Assembly: GCF_019923565.1 (NCBI RefSeq)
Contig: NZ_CP074435.1
Span: forward strand, 281,089-345,088
Direction of reading: 5' to 3'
Source: Candidatus Schneideria nysicola
Lineage (GTDB): Bacteria; Pseudomonadota; Gammaproteobacteria; Enterobacterales; Enterobacteriaceae
Length of the DNA: 64,000 bases
Shown: positions 29,901-40,022 of the stretch, one piece after another
How positions within the stretch are numbered: the stretch's first letter is position 1
Layout: the number at the start of each line of letters is the position of its first letter
The notes under the pieces: model-generated
The model's input: the letters and a program-made list of their open reading frames with translations, nothing else
Told to the model about the DNA's origin: nothing
The model's database searches: none
Made by a program: the position numbers and the translations under genes

Positions 29901-30633
29901 ATTTTTAAATAAAAATAGCATTATATTTTGTCCTATTTTAAATAATTTATCTATATCCTTAGGAGAAAATGTACAAATTAATGCTCTAGGGTTACGTACA
30001 AAATTACAGGGTAATCTACAAATATTCCGTGAAAATAATAGAATAGGATTACATGGAAAAATAGATATTCATTCGGGTTATTGTCATTTTTATGGCAGAA
30101 AATTAATAATAAAAACAGGACTACTATTATTTTCAGGTCCAATAGATCAACCATATATATATATCGAAGCTATACGTCATCCAGATTCTACTATTCATAA
30201 TATTACTGCTGGTGTACGTATTACAGGATTACTTGATCAACTCAAAATAAATTTTTTTTCTAATACAGCTCAATCTAAAGAGGAAGCAATTTCTTATTTT
30301 ATAAGAGGACAGGGATTAAATTCTTCTTTTCTATATGATGGAACCTTCACATCATTATTAATTGGAATGGGAATTGCACAAAGTGAAAAAATATTAGAAA
30401 AATTTGGAATAATATTTGGTATGAATAATCTTATATTACAGACACAGGGAGTGGGTAAAAATTCTCAATTAGTTTTAAGTGGATATTTGCCACTAGGTTT
30501 ACATATTAAATATGGTATAGGAATATTTGATTCTTTGGAATCTTTAAGTATAAGATATTGTTTAATGCCTAACTTTTTTTTAGAATCTAATATAAATCGA
30601 ACTATACATTTATTATATCATATTCGTTTTTAG
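26902..30633 (+). CDS. tamB: TamB, AsmA-like inner-membrane bridge protein
   Basis: Very long beta-groove protein anchored in the inner membrane and reaching TamA; implicated in phospholipid transport to the outer membrane. 1243 residues (E. coli 1259), so the protein is essentially full length in spite of genome reduction. An N-terminal signal anchor (about residues 8-28) is followed by a long, Asn/Ile/Lys-rich repetitive beta region of low conservation. The C-terminal DUF490 part is recognisable: GLRTKLQGNLQIF, GLHGKIDIHSGYCHFYGRKL, and a final KYGIGIFDSLESLSIRYCL. Starts within the tamA stop. The central region has the strongest AT bias in the window. Confidence 0.92.
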   Translation: MIPLKKTHFILIISLLLVGTAIFLFHTKIGLNFLINGVIQFIPGLKINSFDGNWKKLELFQISYQIPGINIYVNQAHISLKFRYLFIGRIYINQLSLNDTLINIKRDNAIRLFYNLNKKNTIFSSLLFNKLLVKNLKIQKDNILISVNRGNTSLMKKANNQIVIGPTYITDLFIKIEKEIFYRKIDIVENTINKNIMKFSLNCINQYNISKILSFKPLVTQSILPTIISFINSISLILEDFQVKNLHIYNIKNNNIIFTKMNTRFFIKNQCINLVSFNLVSSHSLFRASGKILFNLNKNCHIDLHTHVNFFSLKKEEFDIDITGDLYKEICSVFRFYSPICAKLIFRINFIDSVYPITVHFFSDQLKNFNNNVSSFLLKNITFKLSKRKSNYFLILNTLLVFHTDSHSQTPPIRISICGNGNKNFFTFTKVKITSASNYQTQLKFLLNFNKKYIIWDGKFILNHFIYHNKWRLPFQLQEKYNLKYNDSSYTLENIVFDIKGNIKFFPKYYRWECLFLKESHLLRFTGKINHLWEFNAHFYRYNHNKLKFTGYIKGKITIYKEKNKYKKLFIDIDMKNLKFSNYYLKSIFIEWIIYYKKNHSTNIFHIVISQLQIKKFMFNNIVLKIISNINQKSIQLAMDRNIRIKIEGNFNNINYWFGVVNQQLTYINGWILNKNSYFYYRNNQFIMSSHSWKKLNAYIFIPNNIEITPLSSIGTIFIKDIDLSTYNKFLSKNVKIIGKFSGKIELFVDKGLLSLYLSILGNTIEIHQLTQNNIISLIKIDYFNLNGSINLDSFYFNYFSKIAEGYLTGVMNLNIKNKNILGSIKIKHIAFSNFDIFQFGKRVNGFIDANLNFNGVIPLLKIYGSLKFHNLYLDEDEENSFILINGSEIIFNFNGNTAKIHGTAYINQNKISLHGNLDWRYKVNSNIRLILKSEHIQLENSILKLDFLPSFTCNINPILLSINGEIHIPYARIELKNFSPNTIKLSYDEVLFFQEEKKEFLNKNSIIFCPILNNLSISLGENVQINALGLRTKLQGNLQIFRENNRIGLHGKIDIHSGYCHFYGRKLIIKTGLLLFSGPIDQPYIYIEAIRHPDSTIHNITAGVRITGLLDQLKINFFSNTAQSKEEAISYFIRGQGLNSSFLYDGTFTSLLIGMGIAQSEKILEKFGIIFGMNNLILQTQGVGKNSQLVLSGYLPLGLHIKYGIGIFDSLESLSIRYCLMPNFFLESNINRTIHLLYHIRF

Positions 30634-30674
30634 AATATTTATATTCTTAATATTGATCATGGAAAATATAAATC

Positions 30675-30702
30675 TTTACATTTTTTTTTAATTTGTTATG
30701 AT
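30675..30702 (+). promoter_or_regulatory. Probable sigma70 promoter for the peroxiredoxin gene
   Basis: TTTACA (30675-30680) and TATGAT (30697-30702) are separated by 16 bases and lie about 45 bases before the start codon. Both boxes are close to consensus, which makes this one of the better promoters in the window. Confidence 0.5.
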
Positions 30703-30746
30703 ATCTTTGATTATTTATATTAAAAGTATTTATTTTAGGAGTGATC

Positions 30747-31349
30747 ATGATACTTACTGCACGTAAAGCGCCTGATTTTACGGCTTCTGCTGTTTTAGGA
30801 AATGGAGAGATTATTCATAATTTTAATTTAGAAAGTTACATAAAAAATAAATTTGCTGTTATATTTTTTTGGCCTATGGACTTTACATTTGTATGTCCGT
30901 CTGAATTAATAGCATTTGATAAACGTTATCAAGAATTTCAAAAGAGAAATGTTGAAATTATAGGTATTTCTTGTGATTCTGAATTTGTTCATAGCGCATG
31001 GAGAAATATACCTCCAGAAAAAGGAGGAATTGGTTTGATTCAATATCCTATGATAGCTGATATTAAACATGAAATTATAAAAGCATACGGTATTGAACAT
31101 CCAGATATTGGTGTTGCGTTACGTGGCTCCTTTTTAATTGATAAAAAAGGGTTTGTCAGACATCAAGTTATAAATGATTTACCTTTAGGACGTAATGTAG
31201 ATGAAACCTTAAGAATGGTTGATGCTTTACAATTTCATGAACTTCATGGTGAAGTCTGTCCTGCTCAATGGGAAAAAGGAAAAGAAGGAATTCATCCTTC
31301 AATTAAAGGTATATCTAATTTTTTATCTAAAAATTTAAAAGAATTATAA
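30747..31349 (+). CDS. Typical 2-Cys peroxiredoxin (AhpC/TSA family)
   Basis: Reduces hydrogen peroxide and organic peroxides. From ATG 30747 the protein has 200 residues; an AGGAG at 30737-30741 is placed five bases before it, so the GTG at 30741 is not the start. The peroxidatic Cys50 lies in DFTFVCPSE, and the resolving Cys in GEVCPAQW near residue 171. The sequence is of the Prx1/TsaA type with C-terminal extension, not the 187-residue E. coli AhpC. No AhpF is seen nearby, so its electron donor is unknown; thioredoxin is likely from family knowledge. Monocistronic by position. Confidence 0.92.
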   Translation: MILTARKAPDFTASAVLGNGEIIHNFNLESYIKNKFAVIFFWPMDFTFVCPSELIAFDKRYQEFQKRNVEIIGISCDSEFVHSAWRNIPPEKGGIGLIQYPMIADIKHEIIKAYGIEHPDIGVALRGSFLIDKKGFVRHQVINDLPLGRNVDETLRMVDALQFHELHGEVCPAQWEKGKEGIHPSIKGISNFLSKNLKEL

Positions 31350-31462
31350 GTATTTTTATATATATTATAATATAACAAATAGATAGTATCATAATTTTAC
31401 TATTTTAATTTCTTATTATATTAACGTTCAATACTAAATTTTTAGAGATTTTAGAGAATAAA

Positions 31463-32056
31463 ATGCAGCTTAAACGTGTAGCCGAAGCTAATTTACCTAC
31501 TCCATGGGGAGATTTTTTAATAGTTGGATTCATTGAGAAAAATACTGGTCATAACCATATAGCATTAATTTATGGGAATATTTTTAATTCTTCTTCAGTT
31601 TTAGCCCGAGTACATTCAGAATGTTTAACTGGGGATGCATTATTTAGTTTACGTTGCGATTGTGGTTTTCAGTTAGAGTCTGCTTTATCGTATATTGCTC
31701 AAGAAAAAAATGGAGTTCTTCTTTATCATCGTCAAGAAGGAAGAAATATAGGTCTTATAAATAAAATTAGAGCTTATAAATTACAAGATAAAGGAGCAGA
31801 TACGGTTGAAGCTAATCATAAATTAGGATTTGCTGCCGATGAAAGAGATTTTACGGTATGTGCTGATATGTTTAAGCTATTAGGTGTTCAAAAAGTACGA
31901 TTACTTACTAATAATCCTAATAAAGTAGATATTCTTACTCAAGCAGGTATCAATATTATTGAACGTGTTCCACTAATTGTAGGGAGGAATCCTAAAAATG
32001 CTCATTATTTAGATACAAAGGAAAAAAAAATGGGACATCTTTTAAAATTTTATTAA
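31463..32056 (+). CDS. ribA: RibA, GTP cyclohydrolase II
   Basis: First step of riboflavin synthesis from GTP. 197 residues (E. coli 196). Zinc cysteines 54, 65 and 67 are present in [17 protein letters not shown], followed by the catalytic RQEGRNIGL near residues 93-101 and the C-terminal LLTNNPNKV. Stand-alone enzyme, not fused to RibB, which is encoded at 54826-55494. A nine-A run near the 3' end (about 32020) is read in frame. Convergent with dsbA, only nine bases apart. Confidence 0.96.
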   Translation: MQLKRVAEANLPTPWGDFLIVGFIEKNTGHNHIALIYGNIFNSSSVLARVHSECLTGDALFSLRCDCGFQLESALSYIAQEKNGVLLYHRQEGRNIGLINKIRAYKLQDKGADTVEANHKLGFAADERDFTVCADMFKLLGVQKVRLLTNNPNKVDILTQAGINIIERVPLIVGRNPKNAHYLDTKEKKMGHLLKFY

Positions 32057-32065
32057 AATTTTTCT

Positions 32066-32707
32066 TTATTCTTTTAAAAGAAATTGGATAATATTAATTA
32101 ATTCGTTATTAAAAGTATGGATAGATGATCTATCTAAATGTTCAGTTAGTATCATATATTTCCCATAAATAAATATAGTTGGTATATATCTTAATTGTAA
32201 ATCTTTTACAGCCTTTCTTTGTTTATACATTAAATCATCTACTTTTTTACTATTCCAAATAGAATTATATTCTTCTCTATTCATTTTTGTATGTTTAATC
32301 AAGATATTATGAATATATTCTATAGAATGTGATGGTGTTTCTTGAATTGCTCTAAATATTAGAGGACCTATTTGTTCATCTATTCCAAGATGTATTGCGA
32401 CAGACCAAGCTTGTGTTAATTGAGAACCTAAAGGACCCATAAAATCGATATGATACTTTATAATTTTATAATATTTATCTTTATCTAGTGATTTTTGTAA
32501 AATATTAAAAATATGATACTTACATTCCATTTCGTAACAATGGAAACAATAAAAGGAAAAGAAAACTAATATGGTAGGAAATTCTTTATCTATAGGATTG
32601 CTATGTAATTGAACATATTCTCTCCCTCTAGTTACTTTGACTGAAGAACTTTCACTACACATAAAAATAATGATAATTATTAAAAAAATTATAGTGATTT
32701 TTTTCAT
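32066..32707 (-). CDS. dsbA: DsbA-type periplasmic thiol oxidase with CFHC active site
   Basis: Thioredoxin-fold oxidase that puts disulfides into exported proteins. 213 residues (E. coli 208) with an N-terminal hydrophobic signal (residues 1-20). The match to DsbA is clear: FFSFYCFHCYEME at the active site (Cys54, Cys57), IKYHIDFMGPLG, LTQAWSVA, EYNSIWNS, and the cis-Pro loop LRYIPTIFIYGKY. The usual CPHC reads CFHC here, confirmed from the codons at about 32540. An additional Cys lies four residues after the motif, and Cys17 is in the signal region. DsbB is not in the window. Most likely still a DsbA, with an altered redox potential. Confidence 0.88.
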   Translation of the reverse strand: MKKITIIFLIIIIIFMCSESSSVKVTRGREYVQLHSNPIDKEFPTILVFFSFYCFHCYEMECKYHIFNILQKSLDKDKYYKIIKYHIDFMGPLGSQLTQAWSVAIHLGIDEQIGPLIFRAIQETPSHSIEYIHNILIKHTKMNREEYNSIWNSKKVDDLMYKQRKAVKDLQLRYIPTIFIYGKYMILTEHLDRSSIHTFNNELINIIQFLLKE

Positions 32708-32778
32708 TAAAATTGTCTATCTTTATAAAAGATATAATAGTAGACATATATATTATGTATTAATTAAAATTACTCTTA

Positions 32779-34065
32779 TTAAATTTTAATATCTAAATTA
32801 AAAGGAACCGATCCTAATGTTTCTTCAATCCGTAAAAGTTGATTATATTTTGCTACTCTTTCTGATCGAGTTACAGACCCTGTTTTTATTTGACGTGCAT
32901 CTGTTCCTACAGCTAAATCTGCAATTGTTACATCTTCAGTTTCACCTGAACGATGGGAGATAATAGTTTTATATCCTGATTTTTTAGCAATACGAATAGT
33001 TTCTAGAGTTTCGGTAAGAGAACCAATTTGATTCAATTTAATTAATATAGCATTAGCAATACCATTCTGAATGCCCTTCTTAAGTAAATTTACATTTGTA
33101 ACAAATAAATCATCACCAACAATTTGAATTTTCTCTCCAAGATTTTTAGTTTGATAGAAGAAACCAGACCAATCAGATTCATCCATCCCATCTTCAATAG
33201 AAAGAATTGGATATTTTTTAGATAATCTAAAAAGATAATTAGTGAATTCTTCAAAATTAAAAGATTTTTTCTCATTTTTTAAGATATAGCTTTTAGAGGA
33301 TTTATCAAACAATTCCGAAGCGGCACAATCAATAGCTAGTGTAATGTCTTTACCCCAAATATAATTAGATTTTTCTACTGCTTCTTTAATTAAATCGAAT
33401 GCTAAAATATTTGATTCTAAATTAGGGGCATATCCACCTTCATCACCTACTGTAGTATTCATATTATTCTGTTTCAGTATAAGACCTAAATTTTGAAAAA
33501 CTTCCACACCCATACGTACTGCTTCTTTAAAACTTTTTGCGCCAATAGGTTGAATCATAAATTCTTGAATATCAAGGTTATTATCTGCATGTTTCCCACC
33601 ATTAATAATATTAATCATTGGTAAAGGCATAGAAAATTTACCAGGTGTACCATTTAATTCTGATATATACTTATAAAAAGGTAAACGTCTATAAGATGCT
33701 GCCGCTTTTGCTACCGCTATTGATACAGCTAAAATAGAATTTGCACCAAATTTTGATTTATTTGACGTTCCATCTGCATTAATCATTAAATTATCAATAG
33801 CTACTTGATCTTCAGCATACTGACCCACTATTATATTAAATAATTCTATATTAATGATATTTACTGCTTGAGTCACACCTTTTCCTAAAAAACGAGATTG
33901 ATCCTTATCACGTAATTCTATAGCTTCATAAGTCCCAACAGAAGCTCCAGAAGGGACAGAAGCAACTCCTATAAAATTTCCTTGTAAATGAACTTCTGCT
34001 TCGACAGTAGGATTTCCTCGAGAATCTATAATTTCACGACCTATTACTTTTATAATTTTTGACAT
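32779..34065 (-). CDS. eno: Enolase
   Basis: Converts 2-phosphoglycerate to phosphoenolpyruvate; in E. coli it is also part of the RNA degradosome. 428 residues (E. coli 432). N-terminal [14 protein letters not shown], the [10 protein letters not shown] acidic metal site, [11 protein letters not shown] and SHRSGETED are intact. The protein ends slightly short. An AGGAG ribosome site lies just before ATG 34065. It follows pyrG in the ancestral pyrG-eno order, with a 67-base gap that holds a tandem repeat. Confidence 0.97.
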   Translation of the reverse strand: MSKIIKVIGREIIDSRGNPTVEAEVHLQGNFIGVASVPSGASVGTYEAIELRDKDQSRFLGKGVTQAVNIINIELFNIIVGQYAEDQVAIDNLMINADGTSNKSKFGANSILAVSIAVAKAAASYRRLPFYKYISELNGTPGKFSMPLPMINIINGGKHADNNLDIQEFMIQPIGAKSFKEAVRMGVEVFQNLGLILKQNNMNTTVGDEGGYAPNLESNILAFDLIKEAVEKSNYIWGKDITLAIDCAASELFDKSSKSYILKNEKKSFNFEEFTNYLFRLSKKYPILSIEDGMDESDWSGFFYQTKNLGEKIQIVGDDLFVTNVNLLKKGIQNGIANAILIKLNQIGSLTETLETIRIAKKSGYKTIISHRSGETEDVTIADLAVGTDARQIKTGSVTRSERVAKYNQLLRIEETLGSVPFNLDIKI

Positions 34066-34080
34066 TGTAATTCTCCTGTT

Positions 34081-34120
34081 ATATTAATTAAAATTAATTT
34101 ATATTAATTAAAATTAATAT
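34081..34120. repeat. Tandem 20-bp AT-only repeat between pyrG and eno
   Basis: Two adjacent 20-base copies (34081-34100 and 34101-34120) agree at 18 of 20 positions and contain only A and T. Each carries ATTAATT/AATTAAT symmetry, so the array can fold. It lies just upstream of eno and downstream of pyrG on the minus strand. Confidence 0.85.
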
Positions 34121-34132
34121 AATAAATTTTTA

Positions 34133-35776
<1,644 letters not shown>

Positions 35777-35925
35777 CTATAATATTGTTTATACTAACAT
35801 TATTTAGTAAAATAAAACACTTTAAATTAAAAAGTTTCAATATATTCTTTTTATTCGAGATAAAAATAAATGGTTCTATTTATATTAAAATTTAAAAATA
35901 TTTCTTTATTAGAAAGGTTCTAATT

Positions 35926-36843
35926 ATGCTATTGTTAATCATTTTTTCAATATTGTCTATAATATTAATTATTGGATCTTGTGTAAAAATTGTTCCTCAA
36001 GGATATCAATGGACAGTTGAGAGATTTGGACGTTATATTTTCACATTAATGCCTGGTTTAAATTTAGTAATACCTTTTGTTGATAGAATTGGACGGAAAA
36101 TTAATGTAATGGAACAATTTTTAGATATTCCTTCTCAAGAAATCATATCTAAAGATAATGCAAATATTACAATTGATGCCGTTTGTTTTATTCAAGTTAT
36201 AGATGCTGCTCGTGCAGCTTATGAAATAAGTAATTTAGAATTAGCTATTACTAATTTAACGATGACTAATATTCGTACTGTACTTGGTTCTATGGAATTA
36301 GATGAAATTCTTTCTCAAAGAGATAATATTAATAATCGTTTATTATGTATTTTAGATGAAGCAACTAATCCATGGGGAATTAAAGTTACACGAATTGAAA
36401 TTAGGGATGTACGGCCACCAGCAGAATTAATTGCATCAATGAATGCACAAATGAAAGCCGAACGTACTAAACGTGCAGATATTTTAGAAGCAGAAGGAAT
36501 AAGACAAGCCGCTATATTAAAAGCAGAAGGTGAAAAACAATCTCAAATTTTAAAAGCAGAAGGAGAACGTCAATCTGCTTTTTTAGAAGCAGAAGCTCGT
36601 GAAAGAGCAGCTGAAGCAGAAGCTTGTGCTACAAAAATCGTATCTAAAGCAATTGCTGAAGGAAATATTCAAGCGATTAACTACTTTATAGCTCAAAAAT
36701 ATACTGAAGCATTACAAACGATTGGATCAAGTAATAATAATAAAATTATTATGATTCCATTAGATACCAGTAATTTACTTGGATCTCTTGTAGGTGTTAG
36801 TGAATTAATAAATAATAATACAAGGAGATTAGAAAAATCATAG
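35926..36843 (+). CDS. qmcA: QmcA, SPFH/stomatin-domain inner-membrane protein
   Basis: Membrane scaffold of the SPFH family; in E. coli QmcA is linked to FtsH and membrane quality control. 305 residues, the same as E. coli. One N-terminal membrane helix is followed by the band-7 domain ([15 protein letters not shown], then LRTVIG-like [15 protein letters not shown]) and a long Ala/Glu-rich helix around residues 180-235 with repeated KAEGE units. An AGAAAGG site precedes ATG 35926. The stop codon region overlaps the presumed start of ybbJ, its usual partner. Confidence 0.93.
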   Translation: MLLLIIFSILSIILIIGSCVKIVPQGYQWTVERFGRYIFTLMPGLNLVIPFVDRIGRKINVMEQFLDIPSQEIISKDNANITIDAVCFIQVIDAARAAYEISNLELAITNLTMTNIRTVLGSMELDEILSQRDNINNRLLCILDEATNPWGIKVTRIEIRDVRPPAELIASMNAQMKAERTKRADILEAEGIRQAAILKAEGEKQSQILKAEGERQSAFLEAEARERAAEAEACATKIVSKAIAEGNIQAINYFIAQKYTEALQTIGSSNNNKIIMIPLDTSNLLGSLVGVSELINNNTRRLEKS

Positions 36844-37295
36844 ATATCTTTCTAAAAGATATAGAAATCATCCAATTAAATTGGTGGATAATATTAGGTA
36901 TTTTTCTACTAATTATTGATATAATAATTGGAATGGGTTATCTATTTTTAATTGGTTTATCTGCATGTATTACTGGATTATTTTGTATAATTTTCCCCAA
37001 ATATTGGATTATACATTATATTATATTTATAATTATTACTATAATTCATATATTTATTTGGTGGAAATGGTATACAGTAGTATATAATAAGAAACTAATA
37101 TTAATAAATAATTATAATGAAAAGCTTGTTGGATTACAGATTATTTTATCTGAACCAGTAATTAATCATATAGGAAGAGTAGCTATAGGAGATGGAAGTT
37201 GGAAGATTCAATCTAAAGAAAAAAATATTTCCGTTGGAACATGTATAAAAATTGTATATATAGAAGGTAATACTCTTTATGTTATTCCTCAATAA
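36840..37295 (+). CDS. ybbJ: YbbJ, NfeD-like membrane protein, apparently with a non-standard start codon
   Basis: Partner of SPFH proteins; a membrane domain plus a C-terminal OB-fold. The first ATG is at 36933, giving 120 residues, but similarity to E. coli YbbJ (about 150 residues) continues upstream: [16 protein letters not shown] corresponds to its first membrane helix. The frame is open back to a TAA at 36816 with no ATG, GTG or TTG. The AAGGAG at 36822-36827 leaves ATC 36837 or ATA 36840 as candidates; ATA 36840 gives 151 residues and overlaps the qmcA stop in the same register as a classic ATGA junction. The OB domain has [30 protein letters not shown] sequence. Function certain to family level, start uncertain. 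Confidence 0.8.
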   Translation: MDIFLKDIEIIQLNWWIILGIFLLIIDIIIGMGYLFLIGLSACITGLFCIIFPKYWIIHYIIFIIITIIHIFIWWKWYTVVYNKKLILINNYNEKLVGLQIILSEPVINHIGRVAIGDGSWKIQSKEKNISVGTCIKIVYIEGNTLYVIPQ

Positions 37296-37395
37296 AGATA
37301 AAATATAAAAATATGCAACAATATCAAATTTAATAGGGATATTAGATAATAATTTACTAATATTATTATCAAAGTAAAAGAAGGAATATATAATT

Positions 37396-38181
37396 ATGTC
37401 TACATCACCTATTAAAGTAAAGATTCTTTATAGAGATGTAATAAACTTTTTTTATAATCAATTATCTACTATATTACTAATAGTATGTTTTTCAACCTTA
37501 ATAAACATTATATTAGAATATATATTTACTCTTTATCAAGAAAATCCATTAACTACAATATTAAATAATATTGATTTAAAAAAAACTACAACATTATTTA
37601 GTGTAATAAATTCTATTCAACAATTACCAATAGAACAACAACGTATTATTTTTAAAACATCGATTTTAACAACTTTTAGTTATTTAATTAGTAATGTTAT
37701 ATTGATTAGTAGTTTATTAATTATGATACGTCAGTTTTCTAATTATAATCCTATCAGTGCTTTTCAAGCTATTATATTGTCTATTCCTAAATTATCTAAT
37801 TTGTTTGTATTAATTTTTTTTACTACTTTAATAATTCAAATAGGTTTTTTATTAGCTATTTTACCTGGAATTATATTAACAATAACTTTTTGTTTGGCAC
37901 CTATCATTTTAATAAATGATAATATAGGAATAGTACAATCTATGTATATTAGTGTAAAAATAGCCCTTGCTAATATTAGATTAATTACTCCAGCTATTTT
38001 AATTTGGTTTATTTTAAAAGTAATAATATTAATATCCATAAAAATAACTATTTTATTATCATTACCATCTTTATATAAATCTTTTATTTTTATTGGAATA
38101 AATAATATAATTTTATCTCTACTCCTTATTTATTTATATCGTCTTTATATATTAATATGTTCCAATATTCATTATAAATAA
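37396..38181 (+). CDS. yciC: YciC, UPF0259 inner-membrane protein
   Basis: Polytopic membrane protein of unknown function. 261 residues (E. coli YciC 247). About six hydrophobic helices; recognisable blocks are KILYRDVINFFYNQ near the N-terminus, QQLPIEQQRIIFKTS, LIFFTTLIIQIGFLLAILPGI and the terminal LLIYLYRLYILI. An AGAAGGA site precedes ATG 37396. In E. coli yciC sits with yciB and yciA; here it stands alone between ybbJ and pgsA. Family assignment is firm, biochemical role unknown. Confidence 0.88.
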   Translation: MSTSPIKVKILYRDVINFFYNQLSTILLIVCFSTLINIILEYIFTLYQENPLTTILNNIDLKKTTTLFSVINSIQQLPIEQQRIIFKTSILTTFSYLISNVILISSLLIMIRQFSNYNPISAFQAIILSIPKLSNLFVLIFFTTLIIQIGFLLAILPGIILTITFCLAPIILINDNIGIVQSMYISVKIALANIRLITPAILIWFILKVIILISIKITILLSLPSLYKSFIFIGINNIILSLLLIYLYRLYILICSNIHYK

Positions 38182-38230
38182 TCTTTATTTATAGGCTAAT
38201 AACAAATATAGCTAAATCAATTTAAGTATT

Positions 38231-38779
38231 ATGTATTTAAATATACCAATTTGGTTAACTTTAATTAGAATTGTAATGATTCCATTTTTTGTGTTAGCAT
38301 TTTACTTACCTGTAGAATGGAGTTCTATAGCTTGTGTATTACTATTTGGAATAGCAGCAATAACAGATTGGTTTGATGGTTTTCTTGCTAGAAGATGGAA
38401 ACAAATAACTCGTTTTGGTACTTTCCTGGATCCAGTAGCAGATAAAATAATGATGGCTATGGCTTTTACACTAGTTATTGAAGAATTTCATTCTTGGTGG
38501 ATTACTTTACCATCAACTTTTATGATTGCACGTGAAATTATTATTTCTGCTTTAAGAGAATGGATGGCTGAAATAGGTAAACGTGATAATATTTCTGTTT
38601 CATGTATTGGTAAAATAAAAACCTCTATACAAATGTTTTCAGCGATAGCTTTATTATATAGATCAGAAAAATATATTATATTAATAGGAACTATTACATT
38701 ATATATTGCCGCTTTGTTAGCTCTGTGGTCAATGTGGAACTATTTTCATGCAGTATGGATTTTTTATATTAAAAGATAA
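38231..38779 (+). CDS. pgsA: PgsA, CDP-diacylglycerol-glycerol-3-phosphate 3-phosphatidyltransferase
   Basis: First committed step of phosphatidylglycerol synthesis. 182 residues, as in E. coli. The CDP-alcohol phosphotransferase motif is intact: Asp49-Gly50, Ala53-Arg54, Gly63, Asp67 and Asp71 within the segment at residues 46-72. Four or five membrane helices. No strong ribosome site before ATG 38231. Convergent with nudE. Together with psd it shows retained phospholipid synthesis. Confidence 0.95.
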   Translation: MYLNIPIWLTLIRIVMIPFFVLAFYLPVEWSSIACVLLFGIAAITDWFDGFLARRWKQITRFGTFLDPVADKIMMAMAFTLVIEEFHSWWITLPSTFMIAREIIISALREWMAEIGKRDNISVSCIGKIKTSIQMFSAIALLYRSEKYIILIGTITLYIAALLALWSMWNYFHAVWIFYIKR

Positions 38780-38792
38780 AAAAAGAGAGATA

Positions 38793-39362
38793 TTATTTCA
38801 ATAATTGATATAAATTTGAATATGCAAGAAATAATGCACTAACATTTCTTGCTTCGCAAAAATTCGGCTCATTTAATAATGATAACATTTTTGAAATAGG
38901 CCATTTTATAACAGTCAGTGGTTCAGGTTCATCACCCTGTAAACGTTTTGGATATAAATCTTTAGCCATAATAATATTCATTTTTCCCGAAAAATAAGAT
39001 GGCATTATAGTTAATTGGCTAAGAAAAATCAGTGCTTTAGAACCAAATCCTGCTTCTTCCATTAATTCTCTATTTGCGGCTTCCATAATATTTTCTCCAG
39101 AATCAACTAGCCCTTTAGGAAAACCTATTTCATAATTATCTATAGCTACTCCATATTCTCTAACTAATAAAATATGTTGATCGATTATTGGAACAATCAG
39201 AACTGCTTCACTATTAGAAGGTTGCATTCTTTCATAAATTCTTCTTTTCCCATTATTAAATTCAATATCTACAGACTCAATTGTAAATAATTGAGATTGA
39301 GCGATTGTTTTTATATGATGTATTTTAGGTTTACGTGTATTATCTTTTTTCATAAAATTCAC
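38793..39362 (-). CDS. nudE: NudE, ADP-sugar/nucleotide Nudix hydrolase
   Basis: Hydrolyses ADP-ribose, Ap3A and NADH-type compounds. 189 residues (E. coli 186). The Nudix box occupies residues 84-106, with Glu90 and the REL-EE-G pattern complete. Flanking blocks match E. coli NudE closely: FTIESVDIEF, RRIYERMQPSN, GDEPEPL and the C-terminal EARNVSALFLA. The start could also be the second Met (residue 4). Retention of a housekeeping hydrolase in such a small genome is mildly unexpected. Confidence 0.92.
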   Translation of the reverse strand: MNFMKKDNTRKPKIHHIKTIAQSQLFTIESVDIEFNNGKRRIYERMQPSNSEAVLIVPIIDQHILLVREYGVAIDNYEIGFPKGLVDSGENIMEAANRELMEEAGFGSKALIFLSQLTIMPSYFSGKMNIIMAKDLYPKRLQGDEPEPLTVIKWPISKMLSLLNEPNFCEARNVSALFLAYSNLYQLLK

Positions 39363-39447
39363 ACTAACTATATGAAAAATTTTAATAAAATAAAAAAATT
39401 AAAATAAATAAACTATATAATAAATAGTTTTACTTTTATTTATATCA

Positions 39448-39453
39448 TATAAT
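39448..39453 (+). promoter_or_regulatory. Possible -10 box before rpmH
   Basis: TATAAT about 37 bases before rpmH, in the nudE-rpmH divergent gap. No clear -35. An AAAGGAG ribosome site follows at 39475-39481. Confidence 0.35.
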
Positions 39454-39489
39454 CAGTACAGAGCTTTGTATAGAAAGGAGATTATATAT

Positions 39490-39630
39490 ATGAAACGTAC
39501 TTTTCAACCCTCTAGACTTAAGCGTAGTCGTTCTCATGGATTTCGAATACGTATGTCAACTAAAAACGGTCGTTATATTCTTTCAAGAAGACGTAACAAA
39601 AAGCGATATTATTTAACAACTAAAAAATAA
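39490..39630 (+). CDS. rpmH: Ribosomal protein L34
   Basis: Large-subunit protein of 46 residues, the same length as in E. coli. The sequence begins [19 protein letters not shown] and continues [19 protein letters not shown], which is diagnostic. Too short to be flagged by simple ORF length filters. First gene of the conserved rpmH-rnpA-yidD-yidC-mnmE block; dnaA, which is the usual neighbour on the other side in enterobacteria, is not here (nudE is). Confidence 0.97.
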   Translation: MKRTFQPSRLKRSRSHGFRIRMSTKNGRYILSRRRNKKRYYLTTKK

Positions 39631-39653
39631 AATTTTAACTTTTATAAAAATTC

Positions 39654-40022
39654 GTGATCAAAAAATTTAAATTTACAAAAAAATTGCGTTTATTAAATTC
39701 TAAACATTTTTCTTTTGTACTACAAAAATATAAAAAATTTTATACACAGGAAATTATGATTCTATGGCGATTAAATATGTTGGAATATCCTCGTATTGGT
39801 TTTCTAATTTCAAAGAAAATTATAAAAAAATCACATGAACGTAATCGAATTAAAAGATTGATACGTGAACATTTTCGTATAAATTATTTGACATTACCAA
39901 ATATAGATTTCATCATTATAGTTAAAAAAAATATAGTAGATTTAAATAACCACACTATTAAAGAACAATTAGAAATTATATGGCGTAGATGTCGCCAATA
40001 TCATATATTGTCATTGGATTAA
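39654..40022 (+). CDS. rnpA: RnpA, protein component of RNase P
   Basis: Basic cofactor of the RNase P ribozyme in tRNA 5' processing. 122 residues (E. coli 119), starting with GTG as in E. coli. The RNR signature is present as SHERNRIKRLIREHFR near residues 62-77, with the N-terminal LRLLNSKHFSFVLQ aromatic face. No Shine-Dalgarno is visible before the GTG; translation may be coupled to rpmH, which ends 23 bases earlier. The 3' end overlaps yidD by 34 bases, the ancestral arrangement. The RNA subunit gene rnpB is not in the window. Confidence 0.94.
   Translation: MIKKFKFTKKLRLLNSKHFSFVLQKYKKFYTQEIMILWRLNMLEYPRIGFLISKKIIKKSHERNRIKRLIREHFRINYLTLPNIDFIIIVKKNIVDLNNHTIKEQLEIIWRRCRQYHILSLD

Noticed and set aside
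32015-32030. A9 run near the end of ribA as a frameshift
   Set aside because: The sequence reads in frame through the run to a normal RibA C-terminus.
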